Positions 23,688 to 31,891 of a stretch of DNA of 33,784 nt are shown piece after piece. The stretch comes from Mariprofundus sp. (GTDB taxonomy: Bacteria; Pseudomonadota; Zetaproteobacteria; Mariprofundales; Mariprofundaceae). The stretch's first letter is position 1, and each line of letters starts with the position of its first letter. The stretch spans positions 1-33,784 of the forward strand of contig JAUZQJ010000124.1 in NCBI GenBank assembly GCA_030951045.1, read 5' to 3'. A program made the translations under genes and the position numbers. The notes under the pieces are model-generated. The model saw nothing but the letters and a program-made list of their open reading frames with translations, was not told the origin of the DNA and did no database searches.

Positions 23688-25022
23688 TCAGTTCTGCATG
23701 CCTCGATTTCCTTGTGCAAAATAGACTACTTTAAATGATTTCTTCCAACCATCACCACTTTCAGCATGCACGGTTAAACGGTGTAATCCTTTTTCAATAT
23801 CTGGCGAAAAATGCAACATGACATCTTTACGCTCCGCACTCTCCAATACCACGGTATCATGCTCCAGCTTAAACATCGATGCAGGCAAACCTTCAACGAC
23901 AAAACGAAATTGAGCTGGCTGATAACGTTTGTTGGCTATGTTGATACGGTAATCCAGAGCAGAAGTGCCTTGCATCAGCTCTGCACGATCAACAACCAAA
24001 GAGTACGGCTGATAAGTGTAAACACCTATTACAAAACAGACAGCACCAATAAACGTAACAGATGTCGCCGCTTTTGTGCGTGAAAGCAGTGAACCTAGGT
24101 TACTCTTCTTATCTGATTCACCAAAGGCAAAAGACAACAAGCCCGGCCCTTGCATTTTTTTACTTTTAGTATGCAGATGATCACAAGCAGCCACACAGTC
24201 ACCGCAATTAATGCAACTATCAAACACCAATGTCTGGCGCGGATCAATATCCAGGAAACAACTATCTTCACAATAGGTACAGTTCAGACAGTGATCGCTT
24301 CTGCTTTCATCATACGCGATATGCAGGGTATCACGCGTTTTAAACGAGTGTTGCCAGATACGGTAAATGCACATGTATTTGCACACCAAATGCCGCATCA
24401 CACTCGCATCCACCAGCACGACTAAAACGCATACGCTGTAGATCCATAATAGGTTCTGGGCACTCGCTACAGGCTGAAGCGTCAGAAACGACCAGATCAC
24501 ATCGGGTGAGAAAAAATAGAGCAGTGGAATAATCGCAAACAACATTGATACCAGCAAAAATGCAGTGCCCAGCATGACTTTATTTATCCATGCATCCTTT
24601 CGCCTAGCCACCTGCATTTTTAACCCGGTCACATCCATCATCAAGGCCCTGCGCCCCAACAATCTGGCAGTCAGGGCATTGGCCCATTCCGAAATGGTAT
24701 TCTGTGGGCATATCCAACCGCAAAAAACAGATCCTGCCCACGAATACATAAATATAAGTCCTGTGGCGACCATCAGCCAGAATCCCATAACAATGAAAAT
24801 ATCTGAGAACCATACCTGGTAGTCGAGCAGACGGAAGGCTCCCGCCATGGGATCAATACGGAAGAGACCTGTCACAGGAATCAATACGAGCAAGGTTATC
24901 ACCAGATATTGAGATGCGCGCCGCCAAGTGCGCACCGACTGTGCCCCTGGCACATGCTCTTCTCGCACCGAGATGCTTTTTAATTGTTCATTTGCGTTCA
25001 CTGACATGCCGCCTATTTCCAT
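23688..25022 (-). CDS. ccoG: CcoG/FixG/RdxA-like membrane ferredoxin
   Basis: CcoG proteins are membrane ferredoxins linked to cbb3 oxidase biogenesis (copper reduction). The 444-residue protein has about five membrane segments (about 38-55, 73-95, 152-175, 190-208, 318-338). The conserved FCGWICPQ is at 100-107. Two 4Fe-4S motifs, C245-C248-C251-C255 and C270-C273-C276-C280, follow. A C-terminal immunoglobulin-like periplasmic domain (about 340-440) is seen in FixG. The first cluster ends CFLDID where most ferredoxins have CPxxID, so the usual Pro is lost. Start at 25022 is kept; ATG 25007 is an alternative. Upstream neighbour is the aminopropyltransferase-like fusion. Confidence 0.88.
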   Translation of the reverse strand: MEIGGMSVNANEQLKSISVREEHVPGAQSVRTWRRASQYLVITLLVLIPVTGLFRIDPMAGAFRLLDYQVWFSDIFIVMGFWLMVATGLIFMYSWAGSVFCGWICPQNTISEWANALTARLLGRRALMMDVTGLKMQVARRKDAWINKVMLGTAFLLVSMLFAIIPLLYFFSPDVIWSFLTLQPVASAQNLLWIYSVCVLVVLVDASVMRHLVCKYMCIYRIWQHSFKTRDTLHIAYDESRSDHCLNCTYCEDSCFLDIDPRQTLVFDSCINCGDCVAACDHLHTKSKKMQGPGLLSFAFGESDKKSNLGSLLSRTKAATSVTFIGAVCFVIGVYTYQPYSLVVDRAELMQGTSALDYRINIANKRYQPAQFRFVVEGLPASMFKLEHDTVVLESAERKDVMLHFSPDIEKGLHRLTVHAESGDGWKKSFKVVYFAQGNRGMQN

Positions 25023-25039
25023 TCATCGTGTGATCACCA

Positions 25040-27613
25040 TCAAAACGAAATGCTATCATAGGGACTAATGTGAAAGAACCTATCCTTGTACTGTTGCACA
25101 CCTTGCAGGTCACCACGTTTAGTACGTAAAGCTATCATCGCCTTGAGTGCTCCTTCATGATCAGTTCGAACTGTGAGAATTTGCTGTAAAGCCTGCTCAT
25201 AGGTCATCCCCTGTGGCAGACCATGTTCTAAACTGGCAAACATCGCATCAGCCAAAGCAAAACCTGCCCAACGATCTTTAGCATTGGCGCGATATGCCAA
25301 TGATTGCAGCCGTTGCACACCCGATTTATTTTGCAGCATATCGATCTGAGCACGTATGCTTAATTCAGTACTTGCCCAGGCACGTTTGAAAGCCAAAGCG
25401 TCTGATTCATTCACCGTCCAGACATGCACAGCCTCTTTGAATGGGGTGCGATGGGCCATCAACCACTGCATTAATTCTGGCAACACCGCTGTTTTATGTC
25501 GCAGATGCGGCAGATCAAATTCAATCACGGGTGACCACTCACCTTGTACCAGCGTCGAGCCGCTATCACCCATCAGATCGGATGCTGTCCCCCAGTAACG
25601 CCCTAACCAAGTCCAACCGCCTTCACCACCCCAAAGATCGTCTGCAGGCGCTGCGAGCATCAATTCAGCCGCACGTTTCTGCTGCCCCATAAAACCGACC
25701 ATACCGAGACGATATCCATCTACAAACAGCGCATTATTCTCAAACACCTGTGCAAAACTGCGCAGTACAACCTGCATGGATTGTTTATCGAATTGATTGA
25801 ATGCCAACCATTGCACAAATAACCCTTGTTCAGTCAAATGTGATTTGGCACGTTGAAATTGTTCAAGCGAAAGCAGTGCGCCCCGACCAACCATATCAGG
25901 ATGAAACAGATCACCAACAATCACATCATAAGATTTTCCACTGCGCATGAGGAACCGGCGTGCATCATCATGCACAATACTTATGTTGGATGGCACATGA
26001 CTATTGACCTTGTCAAAGTAGTACTGCGCAGCTGTTATCGCCCCTTGTGAAAGTTCAATAGCTTCAATCTTTGCTTGTGCCCATGGCAATGCACCGGAGG
26101 CCGTAATACCAGTCCCCAATCCCAAAAACAGTACATCTTTAGCATTTGCCTGCAGAAACATCGGTAACCGTGCCTGATTTTGTTGTACCGCTACAGATGT
26201 CGGATCACTGGATGCATCCATACGCTGCAGATCAGCTAATAGCAGCCGCTGGCCATCCTGTCGTTGTATGACATGCGTGATTGAAATCGCATCTTCTCTC
26301 TCAAACAGATCCGCAGCAGCAGGCAACTCAGCCTGCAACAATCTTGATGCTGAAGGTAACTGCCAGACTGGCCAGGAAAGTGCTGTAAAAAGCGCCAAGC
26401 TGATCACAGCGCTCAGTAATCGTCTGCTTTGATGCACCCAAAAACAGGCACACAACATGACTAATCCAGCTGCGCATAACCATGTAGCAGCCGTTCCAAT
26501 CCAGGGAATCAGAACAAAGCCTGCTAATAAGGCTCCTATACATGCACCCACACTGTTGGCTGCATATAGAAATGCACCCTCATCATGATTGGCGATTAAC
26601 GGCAACCATGCCCCCAATGCCAGCGTCACAGGCAAGGTGCACAACGCAATCAACATACCTTGAAACAACAATGCGACCAGGAGTGAATCAAATGTTGCAC
26701 GTTGCCCCCAATCATTGACGTATGGAAATAGATATAAGCCAACAATAGCAATCACAGCGACAAGCATCGGTAGAACCTGTAAAGCACGCTCTCGCAGCAG
26801 ATGTCTTGCCACTACGCTGCCCAGCCCTATGCCAATCAGAAAAACAGCCAAAATAACGGCCAGCACATATTCAGTGCGCAGAAGAATCATGCCGTATGCA
26901 CGTGTCCATGCAATTTCCAGCATCAAAGCACCTGCCCCCATACCTGCATAGGCCAACAACATGCTCTTTTGCGGGAATTGTATGCGCGCGGGCATACCAT
27001 CACTTACAGATTCAGCTTTAGTTTGTATCGATAAGTAAAACAGACCAAGCGCTATCGATACACCTAATGCAGCCACCCACTGCAGGGAAGTGAGCCAGCC
27101 AAACAGAGGCAATAACAGTAATGGTAACAGCGCACCAAGTGCGCCACCTATTGTATTTACACCATACAGAGAACCGAGAGAAACCTTGAGTGTTTTACCA
27201 ACGCGAAGCATCGCAGGAAAAGCAAACCCCAATGCTGTAGCGGGAATGCATAACACCCATAGAGCAGAAAACATTTGCCAGAACTGCCATGTCTGAACAT
27301 CATCAACAGACAGCCACATGCCTTGCAACCATTGCATCATCAGAGGCAACAATAACGCATATATTGCCACAGAAACTTCAATACCGGCCAACAGACGCAG
27401 TGTGTTTTTAATGGATGAGAACCAACGGCTTCCCATGAAACTACCCAGCCCTAGCCCCAACATGAAAGCGGCAACAGTAATCACCACTCCAAACACAGTG
27501 ACGCCAAACAGCAAGCTCAGCATCCGTGTCCAAAGCACTTCATAGGCCAGTGCTGTTACACCCGACAGTCCATACAACAATAGCAATATGGAGGCTTGTT
27601 TGGATGTATTCAT
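25040..27613 (-). CDS. MFS-like membrane domain fused to a spermidine-synthase-like domain
   Basis: An 857-residue protein. Residues 1-420 hold about 12 to 14 membrane segments, with the repeated 'G..al..Ev.WtR' element seen at 17-30 and 226-239, typical of fused 'spermidine synthase-like' membrane proteins. Residues about 440-680 form a class I methyltransferase-like fold: GLGTG (498-502), acidic end of strand 2 E520, DDAR (549-552) and GDLFHP (567-572). The C-terminus (about 700-857) is helical, possibly TPR-like. Such fusions are widespread but their reaction is unproven; polyamine synthesis is not assured, since the catalytic Asp of SpeE is not clearly seen. It sits inside a respiratory cluster with no other polyamine gene. 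Confidence 0.8.
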   Translation of the reverse strand: MNTSKQASILLLLYGLSGVTALAYEVLWTRMLSLLFGVTVFGVVITVAAFMLGLGLGSFMGSRWFSSIKNTLRLLAGIEVSVAIYALLLPLMMQWLQGMWLSVDDVQTWQFWQMFSALWVLCIPATALGFAFPAMLRVGKTLKVSLGSLYGVNTIGGALGALLPLLLLPLFGWLTSLQWVAALGVSIALGLFYLSIQTKAESVSDGMPARIQFPQKSMLLAYAGMGAGALMLEIAWTRAYGMILLRTEYVLAVILAVFLIGIGLGSVVARHLLRERALQVLPMLVAVIAIVGLYLFPYVNDWGQRATFDSLLVALLFQGMLIALCTLPVTLALGAWLPLIANHDEGAFLYAANSVGACIGALLAGFVLIPWIGTAATWLCAAGLVMLCACFWVHQSRRLLSAVISLALFTALSWPVWQLPSASRLLQAELPAAADLFEREDAISITHVIQRQDGQRLLLADLQRMDASSDPTSVAVQQNQARLPMFLQANAKDVLFLGLGTGITASGALPWAQAKIEAIELSQGAITAAQYYFDKVNSHVPSNISIVHDDARRFLMRSGKSYDVIVGDLFHPDMVGRGALLSLEQFQRAKSHLTEQGLFVQWLAFNQFDKQSMQVVLRSFAQVFENNALFVDGYRLGMVGFMGQQKRAAELMLAAPADDLWGGEGGWTWLGRYWGTASDLMGDSGSTLVQGEWSPVIEFDLPHLRHKTAVLPELMQWLMAHRTPFKEAVHVWTVNESDALAFKRAWASTELSIRAQIDMLQNKSGVQRLQSLAYRANAKDRWAGFALADAMFASLEHGLPQGMTYEQALQQILTVRTDHEGALKAMIALRTKRGDLQGVQQYKDRFFHISPYDSISF

Positions 27614-27648
27614 GTTAAATAATTATGGCAGCGTGTGAAAAGAGCGTA

Positions 27649-28041
27649 CTACAACAATCGATCTGGGTAGAACCAGACAAAAGCTACAACGGCATGGGCA
27701 ATCGCAAGTGTGGTTGCCAAGCCGGCAGACAAGACATGCCAGAGAAACACATCCTTGCCAAAGATCCCCATAGCCACACCAAAACCGGCAGCCAGCAGAA
27801 CCAGGCATAAAAGTGTACCGCCCATCCAAAACAGAATTTGATGTTTACGATTGGTAGAGATCGCACGCTCTGCAGCCAACGCCTTTTCCTCATTAAATTG
27901 TCGCATAACATCAGAAGAATGTTCATTTACCACAGTTGTTTCTGACCCAATCTGAGCATTCTCGCCAGCGGCAACTGCTACAGAGGTAAATCCTGTACAC
28001 AACATCAACAGGGAGACACAGAGAAAAAAACTTTTACGCAT
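27649..28041 (-). CDS. Unrecognised exported membrane protein, two C-terminal TMs
   Basis: About 130 residues. A signal peptide (MRKSFFLCVSLLMLCTGFTS..., cleavage near VAVA) is followed by a polar helical region with EEKALAAERAIS. Two membrane segments (about 69-89 and 96-125) follow, the second containing HAVVAFVWFYPDRLL at the C-terminus. Three ATGs (28050, 28044, 28041) are possible; the last gives the cleanest signal peptide and overlaps the upstream stop. No family recognised. Conserved His/Trp/Tyr in the last helix could be functional, but this is speculative. Confidence 0.6.
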   Translation of the reverse strand: MRKSFFLCVSLLMLCTGFTSVAVAAGENAQIGSETTVVNEHSSDVMRQFNEEKALAAERAISTNRKHQILFWMGGTLLCLVLLAAGFGVAMGIFGKDVFLWHVLSAGLATTLAIAHAVVAFVWFYPDRLL

Positions 28042-28261
28042 CATGATCATCTTCGTCTTTTTTCAAGGCATAACGCCAGTACAATACAACGGCCAGAACC
28101 ATGGGTGTAAAGACCATAAAAAACAGCAATACAAAAATAGCCCATGGTGTATCAATACTAACGTGCAAATAGCGATAGCTATCAACAGCCCAGGCAGGCA
28201 TTGCCCAGCACAGACTCAGTATAAACAACATCATGAATCTGATCTGCTTTAAGCCATTCAT
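28034..28261 (-). CDS. Small exported single-TM protein
   Basis: A 75-residue product with a signal peptide (about 1-25, cleavage near PAWA), then SYRYLHVSIDTPWAIF and one membrane segment (about 38-62, LLFFMVFTPMVLAVVLYWRY). It ends in an acidic, lysine-containing tail (ALKKDEDDHDA). Overlaps the upstream FGE-like gene by four bases and the downstream gene by eight. Not recognised; its organisation (short lumenal part, one helix, charged tail) is like small accessory subunits of respiratory complexes. Confidence 0.6.
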   Translation of the reverse strand: MNGLKQIRFMMLFILSLCWAMPAWAVDSYRYLHVSIDTPWAIFVLLFFMVFTPMVLAVVLYWRYALKKDEDDHDA

Positions 28262-29298
28262 GGTTTCACCTCATTCATTTTTTTACTTGATACACACCTA
28301 AAGCCATAAAAATCCGAGGCCATATTCGGCAACGAATAGTTGCGATGATAACTTTCCGTTGAAAATGGGTCACTTTTCCATGAACCACCGCGCATTACAC
28401 GGTTAGTGGTGCGTTCCACATCTTCACTACCAGTACCGGTAAATTGATCTTTTAATGGTTGAAATGAGACATGTTGACCTTTCAGTACTTTGTACGGTTT
28501 GAATTCATCAAATACCCATTCGGTTACATTACCCGCCATATCCATCGCACCATATGGACTGGACCCATGCTCATATTGACGTACTGGCGTGGTATGACCA
28601 ATGCTGTAATACGTATTTAAACGGCTCACATCCATCTTATTACCCCAAGGCCAGCGGTTTGCCTCTGTGCCACGCGCAGCTTTCTCCCACTCCGCCTCCT
28701 GCGGCAACCGTTTGCCAGCCCAAGCACAATAATCACGCGCATTATACCAGGAAACTAAGGTCACTGGATGCTCTTCAAGGCCTGTAGGTATCTTGCCTTT
28801 TTCCCAGTTCAATGGTGCTCGATAATGTTTTGCAACAACGAAGTGGGCATATTGAGCCTGGGTGACCGGAAATTTATCAATCCAGAAGGCCGGCACATCT
28901 ACCAAGTGAGCAGGTTGGTCAGTCTCGTTGCTTCGCGCTGCGTTGGTACCCATTTCAAAGCTACCTGCTGCCACAAAGATCATTTGATCTAATTCCGCTT
29001 TCACATCTGCGCTCAACAGCTCAGACAGCGTATCAACAGAATAAAATTCATTATCATGTTCTCTTGCTTCATGAGCAGCCTGAATACGAATATCTTCACC
29101 TGCAGCTCGAACATGATCATCCACTTCAGCAATGTTATAGGATATTTTACCGCGCATCTCATCCATACGCATTGAACCAAGTTCAATCACATGCAATGAA
29201 CCACCTATCATTGCGGCAGCAACACATGTCAATAATATAGCCATACCTAGTCTTTTACGTTTTATTAACTCTTTTTCTGAAATAGCTTGTCGCGACAT
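28258..29298 (-). CDS. Membrane-anchored SUMF1/FGE-fold protein without catalytic cysteines
   Basis: A 346-residue protein with an N-terminal cytoplasmic start, one membrane segment (about 18-38) and a helical spacer (40-100). A periplasmic formylglycine-generating-enzyme (SUMF1/DUF323) domain covers 103-337: FVAAGSFEMGTN, DKFPVTQAQYAHFV, PVTLVSWYNARDYCAWAGKR, LPQEAEWEKAARG, YGAMDMAGNVTEWV, and RVMRGGSWKSDPFST ending in GFRCV. True FGEs carry two active-site Cys in the stretch after GGS; here it reads SWKSDPFSTESYHR, with none. It is therefore probably not a sulfatase activator. FGE-fold accessory proteins such as NirV occur next to nitrite/NO-related genes, so a role in metallocentre assembly is possible. 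Confidence 0.82.
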   Translation of the reverse strand: MSRQAISEKELIKRKRLGMAILLTCVAAAMIGGSLHVIELGSMRMDEMRGKISYNIAEVDDHVRAAGEDIRIQAAHEAREHDNEFYSVDTLSELLSADVKAELDQMIFVAAGSFEMGTNAARSNETDQPAHLVDVPAFWIDKFPVTQAQYAHFVVAKHYRAPLNWEKGKIPTGLEEHPVTLVSWYNARDYCAWAGKRLPQEAEWEKAARGTEANRWPWGNKMDVSRLNTYYSIGHTTPVRQYEHGSSPYGAMDMAGNVTEWVFDEFKPYKVLKGQHVSFQPLKDQFTGTGSEDVERTTNRVMRGGSWKSDPFSTESYHRNYSLPNMASDFYGFRCVSSKKMNEVKP

Positions 29299-29306
29299 TT
29301 TAACTC

Positions 29307-29792
29307 TTATTTACCGTCGTCTCTGGGTATAATTTCTGAATCGGCAGGAGCATAGTCTGATGTACCCGGCAAATCCCATGTTCCATAGTGTTTTTTCAAC
29401 AATAGTTCACCAATCACACCACCTGCAGCACAGAACTCCATATTTAAAATCACAAAGAAGCCCCACCACATGAGCGGAATTAATTTAGCGCCTTCAGGTA
29501 CTGTACCGTGCATCATTGAGTAGTAATCAATGCCCAGAATGATCAACGGTGGAAAATGTGCAACCAATTTACCACCCCAACCATAGATGAAACCGATCGC
29601 TATTCCCGTCACGACAGGCAGCACAAACATCGTTGCAACCCAGGCAAGATCATAACCTGCCACACCCCAAAATAGTTCGATTCGTACACCAAACAGCAAA
29701 TGGCCGAGCTGGTAAATCAAACCTGCGGCAAAGAAAGCTACTAAAAAGCGCTGCCATTTGGGTGCCCAAGCTTGTGGTAATTGTTTTTGCAT
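29307..29792 (-). CDS. Unrecognised multi-pass membrane protein
   Basis: A 161-residue product (start ATG 29792 with TGGAG about 10 bases upstream; an in-frame TTG at 29828 is less likely). About four membrane segments: about 15-34, 45-65, 70-90, 105-125. Notable residues are GYDLAWVATMFVLPVVTG, HFPPLIILGIDYYSMMHG and MEFCAAGGVIGELLLKKHYG, and the tail is polar. No family recognised. It lies between the cytochrome c gene and the FGE-like gene, each in the same direction, so it is presumably part of the same complex or its assembly. Confidence 0.65.
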   Translation of the reverse strand: MQKQLPQAWAPKWQRFLVAFFAAGLIYQLGHLLFGVRIELFWGVAGYDLAWVATMFVLPVVTGIAIGFIYGWGGKLVAHFPPLIILGIDYYSMMHGTVPEGAKLIPLMWWGFFVILNMEFCAAGGVIGELLLKKHYGTWDLPGTSDYAPADSEIIPRDDGK

Positions 29793-29873
29793 ATCTGAAG
29801 ACTCCATCAGTCGATCACGATCTATCAATGATTATTTATCTTTTGGATAAGGGTTTCCTGTCAATTTTTTATA

Positions 29874-30323
29874 CTAAGAAGCTTTTACTTTTTCCAGATA
29901 CCAATCCTTAACACGCAGACTGGAAAAGTATTTAGCCATGAAACGACGATCTTCCTCTGATAAAGAAGCATACGAAGGCATTGCATATTTAGCTTTTAAA
30001 CGCGTCGGAATAATTTCTTGAGGATTTTCAGCAGAAAAATATTCATATAACCATTTTTCACTGCGTAACGATCCAATGCCATCAAGACTAGGTGCAGGCA
30101 CGCTCTCCATTGGGTTTTTTACCCCCCATATCGTGTGACATTCCCGGCAACCCATATCGCGATACATATCGGATGCTTTTGTTTGCACCTCATGGCTAGC
30201 CGTGGAATAAAATGGAATGCCTTCATCCTTGAGCGGGTGAAATAAGTTATAAGCACCTTTTCCAATCGCACCAACGACAACCAAGCCGATTAGCCCTGTT
30301 ATTAACCAATCACCTTTACGCAT
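29874..30323 (-). CDS. Membrane-anchored cytochrome c
   Basis: A 149-residue product with an N-terminal membrane anchor (about 7-27). A periplasmic cytochrome c domain carries the haem motif CRECH at 59-63, and a Met ligand sits in KYAMPSYASL (M115). The final helix is LSEEDRRFMAKYFSSLRVKDW. The pattern 'GC..CHt..g' and 'MP.Y..Ls' is like the haem domains of CcoP or CcoO. As the CcoP-like protein in this cluster has no haem, this separate cytochrome could supply that electron-transfer step; that is inference. It starts 5 bases after the CcoS-like gene. Confidence 0.85.
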   Translation of the reverse strand: MRKGDWLITGLIGLVVVGAIGKGAYNLFHPLKDEGIPFYSTASHEVQTKASDMYRDMGCRECHTIWGVKNPMESVPAPSLDGIGSLRSEKWLYEYFSAENPQEIIPTRLKAKYAMPSYASLSEEDRRFMAKYFSSLRVKDWYLEKVKAS

Positions 30324-30328
30324 AGTTG

Positions 30329-30586
30329 TTACTTGGAACCCTCATGCGCTTGGTTCAACAATTCGCTACGACGACTTTCCTGTTTGGAAGTTGCTTCCTG
30401 ATATTTTTTAAACTCTTCAGGTGACATCTTATCACGATCATTATCATCAAAAACAAGATATTTAATATCTTCATCAAATTGTTCATTCTGACTTGCCCAA
30501 CGCAAGCCAAATACCACAGCGATCAAAATAGAAACACCACTGATCAACCAGATATATATTGTCCAACCATCACTCCACTCAACCAT
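30329..30586 (-). CDS. ccoS: CcoS/FixS-like cbb3 oxidase maturation protein
   Basis: An 85-residue single-pass membrane protein. The N-terminal helix is at about 8-29 (IYIWLISGVSILIAVVFGLRW), followed by ASQNEQFDEDIKYLVFDDND, matching the CcoS/FixS pattern 'W....GQFDD......ilfDD'. The remaining 35 residues are a charged helix, longer than usual for CcoS. CcoS is needed for haem and copper incorporation into CcoN. AAAGGAG lies before the ATG. Its presence supports the idea that the upstream ccoN-like enzyme is a C-family oxidase. The copper ATPase CcoI that normally accompanies it is not in the window. Confidence 0.75.
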   Translation of the reverse strand: MVEWSDGWTIYIWLISGVSILIAVVFGLRWASQNEQFDEDIKYLVFDDNDRDKMSPEEFKKYQEATSKQESRRSELLNQAHEGSK

Positions 30587-30613
30587 TACACACTCCTTTA
30601 AATGCTCAACCTA

Positions 30614-30931
30614 CTAAAATAAGAATCCGTCTAACATCTGTACAGCCGCAAATATTGCAGAAACAATCACACCAAGGACAATCATGCCCATCAATGCTTT
30701 TTCACCGGTTTTAACATTACTCATATCTGTCTTTTGATAAAATAAGACAATCACACCAACAAATACCAGCATAGATATGATCATAAAGATAAAAATACCG
30801 ATACTGTATTCCTGGCTACGCATACTTTCGATACCCAGGTCAAAGACCGGTTCCTCAGCTGCCTGGATCATGCCTGATAAACTGCAACATGATATGACCA
30901 CTGTAGTAATGAAAGACAAAAAATTATTCAT
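30614..30931 (-). CDS. Unrecognised exported two-TM protein
   Basis: A 105-residue product with a signal peptide (cleavage near MIQA, about residue 24). A short periplasmic segment EEPVFDLGIESMRSQEYS precedes two membrane segments (about 43-65 and 79-100), with a cytoplasmic-type loop YQKTDMSNVKTGEKA between. It is the first gene after a strong terminator, so it probably has its own promoter; a TACAAT at 30940-30945 (- strand) would place the transcript start almost at the ATG. No ribosome-binding site is seen. No family recognised. Confidence 0.6.
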   Translation of the reverse strand: MNNFLSFITTVVISCCSLSGMIQAAEEPVFDLGIESMRSQEYSIGIFIFMIISMLVFVGVIVLFYQKTDMSNVKTGEKALMGMIVLGVIVSAIFAAVQMLDGFLF

Positions 30932-30987
30932 GATGGGGCATTGTAGAGCTGATGCATGAAATAGAAAGCAATTCTAACCACAACGAA

Positions 30988-31020
30988 AAATACCGCCCAT
31001 AAAGGGCGGTATTTTTTTAT
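30988..31020. terminator. Strong bidirectional intrinsic terminator
   Basis: ATACCGCCC (30990-30998) pairs with GGGCGGTAT (31004-31012) around a 5-base loop, and flanking A and T runs extend the stem. A run of T follows on the + strand and of T on the - strand as well. On the - strand it closes the ccoN-ccoO-ccoP-ccoQ-like segment and separates it from the accessory genes. Confidence 0.88.
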
Positions 31021-31035
31021 AACTTAACTACTATA

Positions 31036-31170
31036 TTAAAACTGTCTATTGCGTGGATCTGGCGTACCTTTTTTGTGATTGTCTACAAAAAAACTATACA
31101 AAACAGGTACAAGCAAAGCAATTGCAATAAGTAGTAAGCCTGCAAATTGAGCATTATCCATATCAATCAT
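31036..31170 (-). CDS. 44-residue CcoQ-like small membrane protein
   Basis: A short reading frame from ATG (31168-31170) to TAA (31036-31038), preceded by AGGAG at 31178-31182 with 7-base spacing, so translation is well supported. The product has one membrane helix (about 9-28, FAGLLLIAIALLVPVLYSFF) and a polar tail VDNHKKGTPDPRNRQF. Size, single helix, Pro-rich basic tail and position after ccoO/ccoP-like genes are those of CcoQ/FixQ, a small stabilising subunit of cbb3 oxidase. Sequence similarity in such short proteins is weak, so the label rests on context. Confidence 0.7.
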   Translation of the reverse strand: MIDMDNAQFAGLLLIAIALLVPVLYSFFVDNHKKGTPDPRNRQF

Positions 31171-31195
31171 ATCAAATCTCCTAATCTATTTATTA

Positions 31196-31879
31196 TCAAT
31201 GTGCTACACTGTGATCTGGCTTCCACTCGATCGGAGGAAGACGTTTAACAGTAATAATAACGGCAATACAGAAACCAATAAACCAATATACAGCGGTAAT
31301 ATATCCTTTATCCCACCATGGTTGTTTCTTTTCACGGGTACCGTCTGCTTTGTAGTTGCCTTCAAAGTTCGCAATCACGATATCCGCACCAATGACAGAA
31401 TACTCTTCAAGATCAACACCTGGAGTCTGTTGCAATTCAATCAGCTTATCTTCCATGATCCGCAGATCACTCATGGTGATCGGATGCTGTGTGCGTTGAA
31501 ATTCATACTTAGACGGAAACTCTGCCAATGCCTTTTCAATCATTGCCATAGCTCTTTCATCAGCTTCTTTAGAAGTTAATGAAGTGTCATTCAATATACG
31601 TTGCACAGGATCAGACTTATATATTCCGATATAATCAGAATAGATTGCCGCACTAGGTCTCTGGCCAAACAATGGGAAAGTCCATGCCATGGCAGTGATG
31701 AAGGTCAATAGTAATAGCCCAACCACAGGACGCGGTAGAGGATTATTATTTTCAGCAATACCACCCAGACTTTCGTTTTCCCAAATGTGTTTGGCATTTT
31801 CAACGCCAGCATCATCAGACATTGTTTTCAATGGACTGTTAAGTTTCAAGCCCACCAATAATGGTAAAAATTTAGACAT
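31196..31879 (-). CDS. CcoP-like protein lacking haem c motifs
   Basis: A 227-residue product. The segment AKHIWENESLGGIAENNNPL then PRPVVGLLLLTF (29-60) matches the CcoP/FixP N-terminal domain pattern 'H.wDgI.E.nNpLPrWW...f', with the first membrane helix at about 53-72. A soluble helical region (about 80-180) follows, and a second membrane helix (about 191-211) ends the chain. No CXXCH is present, whereas ordinary CcoP has two haems c after the N-terminal helix. ATG 31879 is favoured by a G-rich ribosome-binding site. It lies 12 bases after ccoO. It may anchor other cytochromes to the oxidase instead of carrying haem itself. Confidence 0.72.
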   Translation of the reverse strand: MSKFLPLLVGLKLNSPLKTMSDDAGVENAKHIWENESLGGIAENNNPLPRPVVGLLLLTFITAMAWTFPLFGQRPSAAIYSDYIGIYKSDPVQRILNDTSLTSKEADERAMAMIEKALAEFPSKYEFQRTQHPITMSDLRIMEDKLIELQQTPGVDLEEYSVIGADIVIANFEGNYKADGTREKKQPWWDKGYITAVYWFIGFCIAVIITVKRLPPIEWKPDHSVAH

Positions 31880-31891
31880 TCTATCCCCCCC

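Noticed and set aside
24150-24425. + strand open frame opposite the ferredoxin region of the ccoG-like gene
   Set aside because: The - strand frame has eight correctly spaced Cys; the antisense frame is a shadow.
27623-27829. Alternative Cys-rich - strand frame overlapping the 3' half of the 27649-28041 gene
   Set aside because: The chosen frame has a signal peptide, two membrane helices and start/stop overlap with its neighbour; this one has none of these.
28258-29298. Calling the FGE-fold gene a sulfatase-modifying enzyme
   Set aside because: No sulfatase gene is nearby and the catalytic cysteine pair is missing.
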